A DNA stretch of 58,173 nucleotides from a virus. The stretch covers positions 1-58,173 of the IMG/VR virus record IMGVR_UViG_3300027741_000073; one strand, written 5' to 3'. Each line of letters begins with the position of its first letter. Position 1 is the stretch's first letter. Below, piece by piece: positions 15,272-25,700 of the stretch. The position numbers were made by a program, and so were the translations under genes. The notes beneath the pieces are model-generated. The model was given only the letters and a program-made list of their open reading frames with translations, was not told where the DNA came from and did no database searches.

Positions 15272-17146
15272 ATGAACTCATATCAAGAACTAATCGCTAA
15301 ATCCCGCTATGCTCGATACCTACCTGAAAAGAATCGTAGAGAGAACTGGGGTGAAACAGCTGATCGATGGATCTCTTTCTTTAAAGAACAACTTAAAGAC
15401 ACAATACCTGTACATGACTCTGTATGGCCTTGCTTAGAGAATGAGATAAAAAGTTTAAACTCTCTTCCTTCTATGCGTTCTATTATGACTGCTGGGGAAG
15501 CCCTTACCCGAACTAACGTTGCAGCATACAATTGTAGCTATCTTCCTATAGATCATCCGCGTTGTTTTGATGAGGCCATGTACATCCTATTATGTGGTAC
15601 TGGCGTGGGCTTCTCGTGTGAAAACCAATATACTTCTTTATTACCTGATGTTCCTATTTTAATTAACAGTGATAAAATTATTACTGTAGAAGATAGTAAA
15701 GAAGGCTGGTGTGAAGCGTATAAATTATTAATAGCTCGTCTATATGCTGGTCAGATCTCTCAGTGGGATGTATCCTTAGTACGTCCAGCAGGAGCGCCAC
15801 TAAAGACTTTTGGTGGTAGAGCTTCTGGTCCAGGACCTTTGATTGATTTGTTTAACTACACTGTAAACAAGTTTAAACAAGCTTCTGGTCGTAAACTATC
15901 TGCTATTGAATGTCACGATATCATGTGTAAGATTGGTGAAGTAGTTGTTGTAGGTGGTGTACGTAGGTCAGCAATGATTTCATTAGGTGACTTAGGTAAC
16001 TATGACCATGCTACTGCTAAGACAGGTACTTGGTGGGAAAAATATGGTGAACGTGCATTAGCTAATAACTCAGCCGTATACCAAACAAAACCTTCTATTG
16101 GTGAGTTTATGAAGGAATGGTTAGATATATACAACAGTCACTCAGGTGAACGTGGTATCTTTAACCGTGAAGCCTCTCAAAAGCAAGCAGCTAAGTGGGG
16201 TCGTAGAGAGTTCAATGTACAGTATGGTACTAACCCTTGTTCAGAGATTATTCTTAAGCCATATCAGTTCTGTAACCTTTCAACTGTAGTTGTTACTGCT
16301 GATGATACTTTAGATACTCTCCGAACTAAGGTACGCTATGCTACTATTATGGGTACTATGCAGTCTACCCTTACTCACTTCCCTTATCTCCGTGATGTAT
16401 GGAAACAGAACACTGAACAAGAACGCTTGTTAGGTGTATCTATGACTGGTATCCTAGACAATCCTATCTTACGTGGTGAGGGTAAGCTTACCTTACAAAC
16501 AGTGCTTGAAATACTTCAAAAAGAAGCTCGTGATACTAATGAGCAATGGGCTGCAATGCTAGGTATCTCTGCTTCAGCAGCTATTACATGCGTTAAGCCT
16601 GAAGGTACTGTATCTCAATTAACCCTTACCTCAAGTGGTATCCATGCTGGACATGCACCACACTATATCCGTCGTATCCGTCAAGATAAGAAAGATCCAT
16701 TAACACAGTTCTTAATTGAACAAGGTGTTAACCATGAAGACTGTGTAATGAAGCCTGACCAAACAACTGTGTTCAGCTTCCCTATGAAGTCTACTGGATA
16801 TACTCGTAATGATTTAACTGCTCTTCAGCATTTAAAGATTTGGTTAGCTTACCAACGCCACTGGTGTGAACACAAACCTTCTGTTACTATCTCTGTTAAA
16901 GAACATGAATGGATGGAGGTAGGTGCATGGGTATACGAACACTTTGATGAGTGTACTGGTATTTCTTTCTTACCTGATGATGGTGGAACTTATCGTCAAG
17001 CTCCATATGAAACAATTGATTCATCTGTTTACAAACGTCTTTTAGATACACAACCAGAAGTTAACTGGGAACTGTTTACTGAAGACCGTGATAACGTAGA
17101 GGGTGCTCAAACATTAGCATGTACTGCTGGAGGATGTGAAATATGA
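15272..17146 (+). CDS. Class II (adenosylcobalamin-dependent) ribonucleotide reductase
   Basis: Monomeric B12-dependent reductase that makes deoxyribonucleotides anaerobically or aerobically. Seen: AAYNCSYL with redox C88, GTGVGFS, GGVRRSAMISLGD, NPCSEI at 321-326 (radical C323, E325), GTVSQL, and the C-terminal redox pair C617 and C622 in ACTAGGCEI. No small radical-generating subunit is encoded, consistent with class II. The thioredoxin gene overlaps its stop (ATGA) and probably reduces it. The enzyme needs host cobalamin. Confidence 0.95.
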   Translation: MNSYQELIAKSRYARYLPEKNRRENWGETADRWISFFKEQLKDTIPVHDSVWPCLENEIKSLNSLPSMRSIMTAGEALTRTNVAAYNCSYLPIDHPRCFDEAMYILLCGTGVGFSCENQYTSLLPDVPILINSDKIITVEDSKEGWCEAYKLLIARLYAGQISQWDVSLVRPAGAPLKTFGGRASGPGPLIDLFNYTVNKFKQASGRKLSAIECHDIMCKIGEVVVVGGVRRSAMISLGDLGNYDHATAKTGTWWEKYGERALANNSAVYQTKPSIGEFMKEWLDIYNSHSGERGIFNREASQKQAAKWGRREFNVQYGTNPCSEIILKPYQFCNLSTVVVTADDTLDTLRTKVRYATIMGTMQSTLTHFPYLRDVWKQNTEQERLLGVSMTGILDNPILRGEGKLTLQTVLEILQKEARDTNEQWAAMLGISASAAITCVKPEGTVSQLTLTSSGIHAGHAPHYIRRIRQDKKDPLTQFLIEQGVNHEDCVMKPDQTTVFSFPMKSTGYTRNDLTALQHLKIWLAYQRHWCEHKPSVTISVKEHEWMEVGAWVYEHFDECTGISFLPDDGGTYRQAPYETIDSSVYKRLLDTQPEVNWELFTEDRDNVEGAQTLACTAGGCEI

Positions 17147-17403
17147 ATAAACTAATTAAGATATATGCTGACTGGTGTGGTCCATGTAAGATTATGGATA
17201 GTATTCTTAAAGACATTAATCTTAAAGAGTTTAACACAACACTTGAGCCAGTTAATATAGACAATAGTAAAGAAATAGCTGTTAAATACAACGTAAAAAG
17301 TATACCCTTCTTTGCTCTTGAAGACTCTGAGGGTAACCTTTTACGCACCGCTATAGGTGCTATGACTCTTAAAGAAACAAGAGACTTTCTAGTAGGTACC
17401 TAA
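17143..17403 (+). CDS. Thioredoxin
   Basis: Small thioredoxin (86 residues, shorter than the usual 105-110) with the canonical active site YADWCGPCKIM; W11, C12 and C15 are present, as is the cis-proline region SIPFFAL. It is translationally coupled to the ribonucleotide reductase gene and is the likely electron donor for its C-terminal cysteine pair. A candidate phage promoter overlaps its stop codon. Confidence 0.93.
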   Translation: MNKLIKIYADWCGPCKIMDSILKDINLKEFNTTLEPVNIDNSKEIAVKYNVKSIPFFALEDSEGNLLRTAIGAMTLKETRDFLVGT

Positions 17404-17410
17404 TAGTAAA
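17391..17410 (+). promoter_or_regulatory. Candidate phage RNA polymerase promoter at thioredoxin stop
   Basis: AGTAGGTACCTAATAGTAAA shares GGTACCTAATAG with the other sites and straddles the thioredoxin stop codon. It would start a separate transcript for the last five genes of the arm, including the Dps-like gene, ending at the terminator at 18779-18814. Confidence 0.65.
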
Positions 17411-17426
17411 CAACCAAGGATGAATG

Positions 17427-17567
17427 ATGAGATACGAGATACGATGGGCTAACGGATACTGGAGGGTGTTTGATACATTTACTTACTCTACAGTACGTCT
17501 AGTAGGAACATACAACGAGTGTAATGAACATGTTAAGTTCTCTAACTCTAACAGGATTAAGGGATGA
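17427..17567 (+). CDS. Hypothetical basic protein, 46 aa
   Basis: First gene after the 17391 promoter. AAGGA precedes the start at suitable spacing; an ATG three bases upstream is an alternative start. The product MRYEIRWANGYWRVFDTFTY is aromatic and basic and looks all-beta. The next gene begins one base after its stop. Function unknown. Confidence 0.6.
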   Translation: MRYEIRWANGYWRVFDTFTYSTVRLVGTYNECNEHVKFSNSNRIKG

Positions 17568-17568
17568 T

Positions 17569-17916
17569 ATGGAAGCAAAGATTAAAAAGCCTAGAGATTA
17601 CTACTCTAGAACATTCCTCAACAGAGACAAAGGAAGTGCTCACACTATTGCTCAAGGATCTTTTGATAGCTGGTCTTTTGATGGGTCATTTCTTGTTGCT
17701 GACTGTAACCGCCACGCTACTATTGAGTTCTTTTCTTTCAACTTAAAAGAGTATAAAACTAATTACATTAAAGTACTTAAAATGCTTAACGAGTTAGAAG
17801 CTCTTCGTGACTACATGGAGAAGAACGAAGCATATGCTGCACAAGTATTTACAGCAAAGAAAAAGAAAATTGATAGTAAAACATTTAACTTAGCCGAGGT
17901 ACTAGATGATAAGTGA
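17569..17916 (+). CDS. Hypothetical protein, 115 aa
   Basis: The start at 17569 (MEAKIKKPRDYY) is chosen because AAGG lies just upstream; the longer frame from 17524 would overlap the previous gene. It has a beta-rich centre (HTIAQGSFDSWSFDGSFLVADC) and a helical lysine-rich C-terminus. Overlaps the next gene by 11 bases. Unknown function. Confidence 0.7.
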   Translation: MEAKIKKPRDYYSRTFLNRDKGSAHTIAQGSFDSWSFDGSFLVADCNRHATIEFFSFNLKEYKTNYIKVLKMLNELEALRDYMEKNEAYAAQVFTAKKKKIDSKTFNLAEVLDDK

Positions 17917-18052
17917 AATTGATATTGAACATCTCTGGGAAGAACCTATAACAGATGAAGTTGAAGAGTATGAAACTAATAAACCTATTGACATTAGATT
18001 CCCTTTAGGCTTATACGATTTAGCATTAACTATGAGATGGAATTATGAATAA
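17906..18052 (+). CDS. Hypothetical acidic protein, 48 aa
   Basis: Short, very acidic ORF (ISEIDIEHLWEEPITDEVEE) that overlaps both neighbours (11 and 8 bases). The C-terminus is more ordered (FPLGLYDLALTMRWNYE). Translational coupling to the Dps-like gene is the main support. Confidence 0.6.
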   Translation: MISEIDIEHLWEEPITDEVEEYETNKPIDIRFPLGLYDLALTMRWNYE

Positions 18053-18518
18053 TAAAAAAGAGTATAACAACGATGTTATTGTATCAGCACTAAGGTGTTT
18101 GTTTGCGGATAATTTTGTAGTGTATTACAAGTCACATGGCTTTCACTTTAATGTGCAAGGACCAACATTTCCTCAAGATCATAAATTGTTAAATAAAATA
18201 TATGATTTTTTATGGGACAACCATGATAGTTTAGGTGAACAATTACGACAGTTAGATAAGCCAGCATTAACTTCTCTTAAAGCTATTCTTAGTGTAACAG
18301 AAATCAAAGAAGAGTCTGCTGTGCTAGATGATAGCCGCAAACAATTTGAGATTCTTCAAGAAGATTTTGAAATGTTACTTCGTAATGCTCAATGGATTTA
18401 TGAAGAAGCAGGTAAGCAATGTATTGGTGGTTTAGAAACTTTTATTGGTGACTATCTTAAAGACTTATCTAAGTTTAACTGGGAGTTAAAAGCTATATTA
18501 AAACGGAGTCTTAAATGA
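18045..18518 (+). CDS. Dps-like ferritin-family protein
   Basis: The four-helix ferritin-like protein (157 residues, usual Dps length) has an intact Dps ferroxidase pattern: H34 and H46 twelve apart (GFHFNVQGPTFPQDH), then D61 and E65 (NHDSLGEQL), the same spacing as in Listeria Dps. Dps proteins form a dodecamer, oxidise iron with peroxide, and may bind DNA. No long basic tail is seen, so direct DNA binding is doubtful. Likely roles are protection from iron-driven oxidation or iron storage during infection. It follows the reductase operon. Confidence 0.85.
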   Translation: MNNKKEYNNDVIVSALRCLFADNFVVYYKSHGFHFNVQGPTFPQDHKLLNKIYDFLWDNHDSLGEQLRQLDKPALTSLKAILSVTEIKEESAVLDDSRKQFEILQEDFEMLLRNAQWIYEEAGKQCIGGLETFIGDYLKDLSKFNWELKAILKRSLK

Positions 18519-18769
18519 ATAAATACCGTAACTACAATCTCTTTGCCTTAAGAGGTGATGAAAATACATCTGATATGGATGTATGCGAAACACTTGGTCT
18601 TGACTATAGTTTAGCTGGGACACCTGCTATTAACGATGCAGCTATTAAAGCAATGCACAAAAAAAATGTAGATGGATACCTTAAAAAAGGCTATCCAGAA
18701 GAAGCAGCCTTTGCAATGGCAAATGAAAAAGCTGATACAATCAGAAATGAAATTAAAGATTTAATTTAA
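18515..18769 (+). CDS. Hypothetical protein, 84 aa
   Basis: ATGA-coupled to the Dps-like gene and the last gene of the arm before the terminator. Acidic N-terminus (ALRGDENTSDMDVCETLGLD) and helical C-terminus (YPEEAAFAMANEKADTIRN). No domain recognised. Confidence 0.75.
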   Translation: MNKYRNYNLFALRGDENTSDMDVCETLGLDYSLAGTPAINDAAIKAMHKKNVDGYLKKGYPEEAAFAMANEKADTIRNEIKDLI

Positions 18770-18778
18770 AAAAAAAAT

Positions 18779-18814
18779 AACCCCTATTAGGAATAATCCT
18801 AGTAGGGGTTTTTT
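18779..18814. terminator. Bidirectional intrinsic terminator between the two arms
   Basis: Stem 18779-18792 pairs with 18797-18810 (14 pairs, one G-T) around an ATAA loop. A T-run follows on the plus strand and an A-run precedes it, so it can stop transcripts from both directions. It separates the convergent rightward operon and the leftward 1302-residue gene, whose stop lies at 18817-18819. Confidence 0.93.
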
Positions 18815-18816
18815 AT

Positions 18817-21800
18817 TTATTTAGCTTTAAGTAATACTTCGGCTAATACTTTAGCCTTCTCAGAGAACTTTCTTTCAAATCCATCATTAATAATTTTAGA
18901 AAGAACATCAGGACTATTTTCAAATCCAAGAACATAGTTACGTTCCCAATTCCAACCTTTATTACCAGAGTCTTCAGAAGATTTATTCTCTTCAATAGCT
19001 CTATCTAACATATTCTTTTCTTTAGTACTCTCAGATTCAACTTTAGGTTCAGGTTTAACCCATTCAACAAAGTTTCTAATAGCAGAACCACCAGCGCCTG
19101 TTGTAGTCATTTGAGCTATACCATGCTTCTTAATAAACTTATTATCAATCATAGCCTTGTATGCTCTATCTACTCCAGCACTGAATCCACTAACAAAAGT
19201 CTTACGGATATTTTCAGCTCCACCCATCTTTTCGTTGTTTTCAGCTAACGTAAACAAAGCTTTAAAAGCATTACGATTAACTGCTAGGTATTTGCTGTTA
19301 GGTTCCCATCCAAGAAGTTTAGCTTCTTTAAGCACTTGCTTAGTGTTAGCTACATACTTCTCCCAACCCTGATTAGCTTTACTTTTGCTGGTACGTTTAT
19401 CAAAGATCTTCTTATAAGAATCACTATTAAGTTTATCTTGTAAGTCATTAAAGTAACCACCAAGAACTTTATATCTACCTGTACTACCTATGTCAATGAA
19501 TTGACGTCCAGCTAAGATGTTATTAAATACATTGTTTTTAGCATTTTCATATGCTTCGTCTATGCGTTTACCAAACTGTTTTATCTCAGGTATAGCTTGT
19601 GGTATAGCAATATTATTATAAGCATTACGATATATATGCAATGATTCAGGACTAGTAATTAACGCATCATGAACTGTCATAATAGGCATTGGTATCTTTA
19701 AGTCTTTGTTAACATAGTTAAGCATTAATTTAAGTAAGTCAGCATCAGTAGATTGAACAGATAATACACCAATTTGTCGAGCTAAACGAGAACCATAAGG
19801 GTTGTTATAAGACTCATGTTTATTCTCTACAGCATTATAATATGATTGAACACCAGCAGTTGCTGAAGGAGTTAACCCACGTCTGCCTTCTCTGACAGCT
19901 AGGTTATTACCACCAACACTATAAATAGTTTCTTTATATCCTGGCATCATCTCTTGCGACTGACCTGAAGAAGAAGGTTGAATCCTATCTTTAGCTTCAT
20001 CTCTAGTAAATCCCATTTCAACAGTGCTGTATTGCATATCGTCTCCACCAACACCCTTATGGGTAGGTACTGTATCTAACATAGCAAACATACGACCATA
20101 TCGAGCAAGGTTCTTTGTGTATGTTGAATCAACTACTTTGCGTAAAGCACCTTCAAGACCTAAGTTTAAATCACGAGCAGCTTGAATAAGTACTGTTCCA
20201 TTCTTAACATCATTCTTATATACACCAGTCTTTTCTAAATGTTTCATAGCAAGTCTATTGTACTTACCATTGTTTAAAAACTCATACATATTTTCAAAGA
20301 ACATACCAGCATCTTTTGAATAAGAGTTTTCCATTAAAGGTTTTTTAATCAAGTCAGATACTACTGAATTACTTTCTTTTCTGACAGCTTCAAAAAAGTT
20401 CTTCCATGCAGTCATTACTTCAGGACGATCTGACAAAATATCATCCATCTGATCTAGCATAGTTGCATAAGTGTAATCACGCATATTACCTAAACTAGGG
20501 TCATATGTACTTAAGCGAAGAGCTGTGTTAGGATTACCAGCAAACAATGATTGAATGAAAATACCATTTTGGTTTCCATCATCAAAGTTCATTGCTGTAA
20601 CTTGTATTGGCATACGTTTCTTTGCTGGATCAATAAATGATTTTTGCGCTTGGAACATATCATCCCACAAGTTTTGGTTAGCAGAAGCTTCACCTCGCTC
20701 CATACCTGCTAATAGATTAACAATCTCAGGACTAGCCTTAGTTGGATCTTCTAACCATTCATTATACATCTTACCTATATTAGCTAAGTAAGCACCAATC
20801 TCAGGTGTGTATGCCATGATATTATCTGCTGGAGCTTTACCAGCAACCTTAGTTTTAATACCTTCAGGTGCAGTATAGTTATAGTAGTTATTAACCGCCA
20901 TTTCCATTAAGCCTAATGCTGATCTTTGATATGGTGTTAGCGCCATTAATGCTTGGTGTTGTTCAACTCCTGGCTTAGTCTTATTAAAAACTCTATTAGC
21001 TAATGCTTTTAGGTTATCAATTTCTTTTGTGTCAAACAAGTCAGACACTTGTATAATAGATTTAACACCAAAGTTAAGCATCTCTCTTATAGCGCTCTTA
21101 GAACTAATAATATCGGTATCAGGATTACGTCTATCAAAACGGTGATTAGCAGTTGCATGAGCATAAGATGTATACAACAAATGACCTAGATCTTTTTGTG
21201 CTAAACCTAAATCATACTTCAACCTAGCTAATCTGTTCTGCATCTCTTCACGAGCATGTTCATCTTGTTTAGCTTCATATTGAAGTTGTTTGTTGCTATC
21301 ATTAGCATTATAATCTTCGTCTTTACCTACAGCGTTCTTTAATGAATTAAAAGCAGTCTCACCCATCTTATGACGATCAGCAAAGATACTTTTGCTAAAG
21401 CCTGACTCATCATCAAACTTAGCAGTTACATCTTCAAGCTGTTTCATAAGTGAGTTAACCGACTTAGGATTAAACATCTCAGCTATACGACCTAAAATAT
21501 TCTTAGCGTAAAATGCACCGTTATGTTTAGTTCCTGGAGCCATCTTAGAGTTCTTAGTAATCTGGTTACCCTGATTAATGAACTCACCTAATGGAACACG
21601 AGAAGCCATATGCCTACGTTCAGAGCCAGTAACAGCTGCAGCTAAATCTTCAAGAGCTTTACTTTGATCCTTTAGAGCTTTTGAAGGGGCAAACATAGGC
21701 ATACCATCTTTATTCTGATACTCTAATAGATGCCCATTACCATACTTACCAGCAAAAGCTGCTTGAGCTAATTTGTATGATGTTCCATCTGGAAGATTCA

Positions 21801-22725
21801 AACCACGATTAGCTAAGGCAGTATCAAATGCAGCAGCAGTTGCGTTAATAATATTTATCTCATTAGCTTCATCATTGTTCTCTACATTAGACCCGTCAGG
21901 ATTAATGCCAGTACTAGGCGAAGACATTTGAGTTACAGCACGAGCAAAACTAAGAGCTATATACGAAGGAACAATCTTAAGGGCGTTAGATAAACTTTCA
22001 CCCTCAAGACCAGCATCTTGTAGTATCTCTGTACCAGCCGCAATACCTGTATTGTATAATTCACCTGTATCAGGATTTATTTTAGGTACTTTAACTGACT
22101 CAGAGTTGTTAGAGAATAGTTCATTCCTAATACTTTGAGTGGCATACTCAAGAGGAGTAGCCGCTGTTATAGACTTTTGTTCTATCTTCTCAGGAGACAG
22201 GTTAGTAAACCCAGCTTCATTAGATTTTTCAAACAAAGACCTAGCAGTATCAGCAGCACTATCTCCAAACTCATCTAAGTTTGCATTAGAAAAATCCCTT
22301 AGACCACTCAATTGACGTTGTTGTTCTTTTTGATAATCATCTAAAGGAACTTCTCTAGATAATGGATTGCCACTTTCATCTCTAGCTACATTACCTTGTT
22401 CATCTAATACAGGCTCATAAGGTCTGTTAAGAAGGTATGGATTACCTGTAGCGCCTACTAATGAACTGTTGTCAGTTACATCAGGTTGCACGTGTACCCC
22501 TGCCATACCAGCAAATTTAGGCTTAGGGATTTCCATTGTAGCTGCAACAATAGGAGGGACATTAGCAATGTTTTGTAAAGGATTAGCTCCTGACTCAGGA
22601 GAGACAGGCAAAGTTGGTTCTGGATTTATTTGCCGTTGAATTTCTTCAGCTGAATTTACACCATTAGGTGCTAATGTTCTAAGTCCAGATCCAGGACCTT
22701 GGGGGTTTTGTATAAAACGTGCCAT
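18817..22725 (-). CDS. Candidate virion RNA polymerase (N4-like single-subunit RNAP)
   Basis: The 1302-residue protein is the last of the ejection-protein genes. Motifs of the T7/N4 polymerase fold appear in order: TANHR at 525-529 (the TxxGR position), NFDDGNQNG with D716 (motif A), IKKPLMENSYS with K794 and Y802 eight apart (motif B), and MTVHDALI with D1020 (motif C), preceded by VQSTDADLL as in T7 VHSQDGSHL. Spacing between A, B and C is 78 and 226, near T7's 94 and 181. The Arg four before K794 is Ser, a weak point. The first 500 residues may be a packaging or ejection domain. The inferred role is early transcription after injection. Confidence 0.7.
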   Translation of the reverse strand: MARFIQNPQGPGSGLRTLAPNGVNSAEEIQRQINPEPTLPVSPESGANPLQNIANVPPIVAATMEIPKPKFAGMAGVHVQPDVTDNSSLVGATGNPYLLNRPYEPVLDEQGNVARDESGNPLSREVPLDDYQKEQQRQLSGLRDFSNANLDEFGDSAADTARSLFEKSNEAGFTNLSPEKIEQKSITAATPLEYATQSIRNELFSNNSESVKVPKINPDTGELYNTGIAAGTEILQDAGLEGESLSNALKIVPSYIALSFARAVTQMSSPSTGINPDGSNVENNDEANEINIINATAAAFDTALANRGLNLPDGTSYKLAQAAFAGKYGNGHLLEYQNKDGMPMFAPSKALKDQSKALEDLAAAVTGSERRHMASRVPLGEFINQGNQITKNSKMAPGTKHNGAFYAKNILGRIAEMFNPKSVNSLMKQLEDVTAKFDDESGFSKSIFADRHKMGETAFNSLKNAVGKDEDYNANDSNKQLQYEAKQDEHAREEMQNRLARLKYDLGLAQKDLGHLLYTSYAHATANHRFDRRNPDTDIISSKSAIREMLNFGVKSIIQVSDLFDTKEIDNLKALANRVFNKTKPGVEQHQALMALTPYQRSALGLMEMAVNNYYNYTAPEGIKTKVAGKAPADNIMAYTPEIGAYLANIGKMYNEWLEDPTKASPEIVNLLAGMERGEASANQNLWDDMFQAQKSFIDPAKKRMPIQVTAMNFDDGNQNGIFIQSLFAGNPNTALRLSTYDPSLGNMRDYTYATMLDQMDDILSDRPEVMTAWKNFFEAVRKESNSVVSDLIKKPLMENSYSKDAGMFFENMYEFLNNGKYNRLAMKHLEKTGVYKNDVKNGTVLIQAARDLNLGLEGALRKVVDSTYTKNLARYGRMFAMLDTVPTHKGVGGDDMQYSTVEMGFTRDEAKDRIQPSSSGQSQEMMPGYKETIYSVGGNNLAVREGRRGLTPSATAGVQSYYNAVENKHESYNNPYGSRLARQIGVLSVQSTDADLLKLMLNYVNKDLKIPMPIMTVHDALITSPESLHIYRNAYNNIAIPQAIPEIKQFGKRIDEAYENAKNNVFNNILAGRQFIDIGSTGRYKVLGGYFNDLQDKLNSDSYKKIFDKRTSKSKANQGWEKYVANTKQVLKEAKLLGWEPNSKYLAVNRNAFKALFTLAENNEKMGGAENIRKTFVSGFSAGVDRAYKAMIDNKFIKKHGIAQMTTTGAGGSAIRNFVEWVKPEPKVESESTKEKNMLDRAIEENKSSEDSGNKGWNWERNYVLGFENSPDVLSKIINDGFERKFSEKAKVLAEVLLKAK

Positions 22726-22727
22726 GC

Positions 22728-25700
22728 TTAATTACCTTTCATATCATTTAAAATGTCTACTGTTTTTCTAGATACAATAGGAAATGAACCTACTACTGGA
22801 AGACTACGCATAAGTTTTTGCGCACCCTTCTCAGGTCTACCTTCTAGAACATCAGCAACACCTTCACCAGTACGAGCTACATAGTTAAAGGTTGGGGACT
22901 TATCCTTAGCTTGTTCATAAGCCCATTTTCCAGGTTGTTCAGTAATTTTTGTTTTAGACTGTGGATATACTGGAGATACAAAGTCAGATAGTCTTTCAAA
23001 CTGACCTAACAAACCTGAAGAATGTATATTACGTTGTGCTCTCTTAGCTTTACCTTTTACATAAGGACTTTCTTCCCCATAAGATAATTGATCTTTAAGA
23101 GCATTACCTACGCTAGCCATTAACAATGCACTAGCCATAGTAACAAACGCGGAGTAACCCATACCTGCATTATTGCTTAACAAATATTGCTTGTACAGTC
23201 TTGGAAGGATAACAGCGTGAGCTGCGGCCATAAAACGAGTCATAACAGTAAACACCCTTAAATAAGGATTGTAATAATACTTAGGAATATTATATGGTTG
23301 AGGATTAACAACACGAGAATCAACAAAGTTACCTAATGCTGTTTGTATATTGTCATATACAGCTTTAGTGCTGTCATTCATTTCATCACGATTTCTTTCA
23401 GAAAAAGCATTATTAAAAAAATGAATATTATTTTGATCAGACTCTGCATCTACAGCATTCATTAATGCTTGTACATTAAGACCATACTGTTGTAGCTCCG
23501 CTAACGCAGCTGCTTGTGCTTTATTAAGACCTTGACCTGTAGCTAAGGCTACTTCTCTAATATTAGGGTCTACTTGAGCAAGAGTCATTACTTGGTTCAT
23601 CATAATATCGCCAGCAACAGTTAACACGGCTATACGCATAGCATCTGTTTGTGCTCTTAAACCAATCATAGATGCAAAGAAAGCCATAGCATTTTGTTGT
23701 CGTGAATCATTAAATTCAAACTTAGATTGTACGTTAGATATCTCATGTCTAAAGCCAAGGTTTTGCATCATCTCTCTAACAAAGAACCTATCTTTAAGAG
23801 CTAATAACTCTACATCTTTATCTATAGCGTCTAATTGTTCTTTTAATTCAATCTTACGATCTAAATCTTTAAGACTATTAGAACTTGATTGCTCTAGCTT
23901 TTTGTATTCATTATCTAACAATGTTCTTTGATCTTCATATTTTTGTATCTTAGCACTAAGAGTGCTATCAGTACTAGAGAATGCCCAGCTTGAGTACAAT
24001 CTACCTATTCCAAAGTTAGCTGCTTTCTTTATATCATCGCCTAGCTCTGATTTAAATTCTTTTGCAAATGTTTCTAATTGCTTTAAGAACAATTCATGAG
24101 GAGTACCTAACATAGTATATGGTACTTCAGCCATAGAAGATATAGTAGCTTTACCTAAAGCTGCAGTCATAGCAGCAGTATTAAGCCAACCAACAACTTT
24201 AGATAAATAAGGATGATCATCCATTGAATGGTAATTACCCTTTACAATTTCAAAGAAAGCTTGTGACTCACCAACAGCTGATTTAAAAGCTAATAATGCT
24301 TTATCACCTGTTCCAAACTCACCATTGTTCCATGCTTTAGATAAACCTTTGGCAAGTACTTCTCCATTTTTACCAAAATATTTTGCAACACCAATATCTC
24401 GAGCCAAACGACTTTTAACTGATTGAACATTATCTAATATATTTGATTCAAAGAATTGACTTAAGCTAGGGTTATTAAACATACCTAGTCCAGCTAAATA
24501 GTCTTTAGCTAACTCTGCCTTCTCTCTGTTACCAGAAACAAGGTTGTTAACTGCTTTACTTATTTCATGAAGATGTTCAGATGGATTTGCTTTAGATAAC
24601 TCATCTAATATAAAAGCTTTATTTTTATTCCATTGTTTAAGATCAACTAAATTAGAATCTAACAAGCTAGTTGGATCAAGAAGAACCCTAGATGCTACCC
24701 CACCAACACTATCAGCTTGACTTCTTAAGGTATTAACAGCTTCTTGTTGTTCTACCCACCATTTGTTTAACTCTTTGTTAATTAAATTTTGTTTATCATC
24801 ACCAGTATTTTGATTAAGATATGCACCTTGCTTCCAAGTTGTTACTGCATCTTTAATATAGGTATCTAACAAATTTTTATTAATATTTAATTTACCAGCC
24901 AATGTAGTACCATCAGTTTTTACTGTATCACCTATTAAGTTTTGAACAAATCTATGGAATGATGCTCCAGGAAGTATACCGTCTCCAGCATACATAGCTT
25001 TTAAAGCACCTAAGTAATATTTAGAATTTCCATTTTCATCTGTTATAGATGGAAACATTTTATCAATTTGTCTACCCATAAATGTAGTAAATGGGGACAA
25101 CAAAGATCTACCTACACTTGCAAGACCTCTTGATGCAGGTAACTTGTACAAATCATCAGTAGCATGTTCATCATTTAAATTAAAGTTACTATTTCTTATT
25201 TGTGATGCAGCCTGTTCAGCACTTACAAAACCACCATTATTTGTTTTAAGACGTTGATTGTTATCTGATTGATATTGTTGAGCATCAGAGATATTACCTT
25301 CATAATTCTTAAGACCACTATCAATGGCATGCCACTGAGCTGTATTGGTTATCATACGTGGAGCCATGAATGAAGCAGAAAAACCTAATCCACCTAATCC
25401 TGCATTAAGCATTGTACGAGAAAAGCCTGCTTCATTTTCTGGAGTAAAATTTCTTTTACCAGCTGAACCAAGTAATTCCATATACTCTTGAGTCATCTCT
25501 TGACTAGATTGTATAGCAGAATTTTCTACTGCATACAGTGAGCCACGTAATAAAGCTTCTTTAGATAGATATTGTTTTTTAGCAAAGTCATGAGAGTAGT
25601 CAGCAAGAGCTAACAATTCTTTTTTAGTTCTTTGTTCTATATCTATTAACGCTGCCTCTTTAGTTGCAGCTCTGCCTGTTTGAACCATAGCTTCCGCTAA

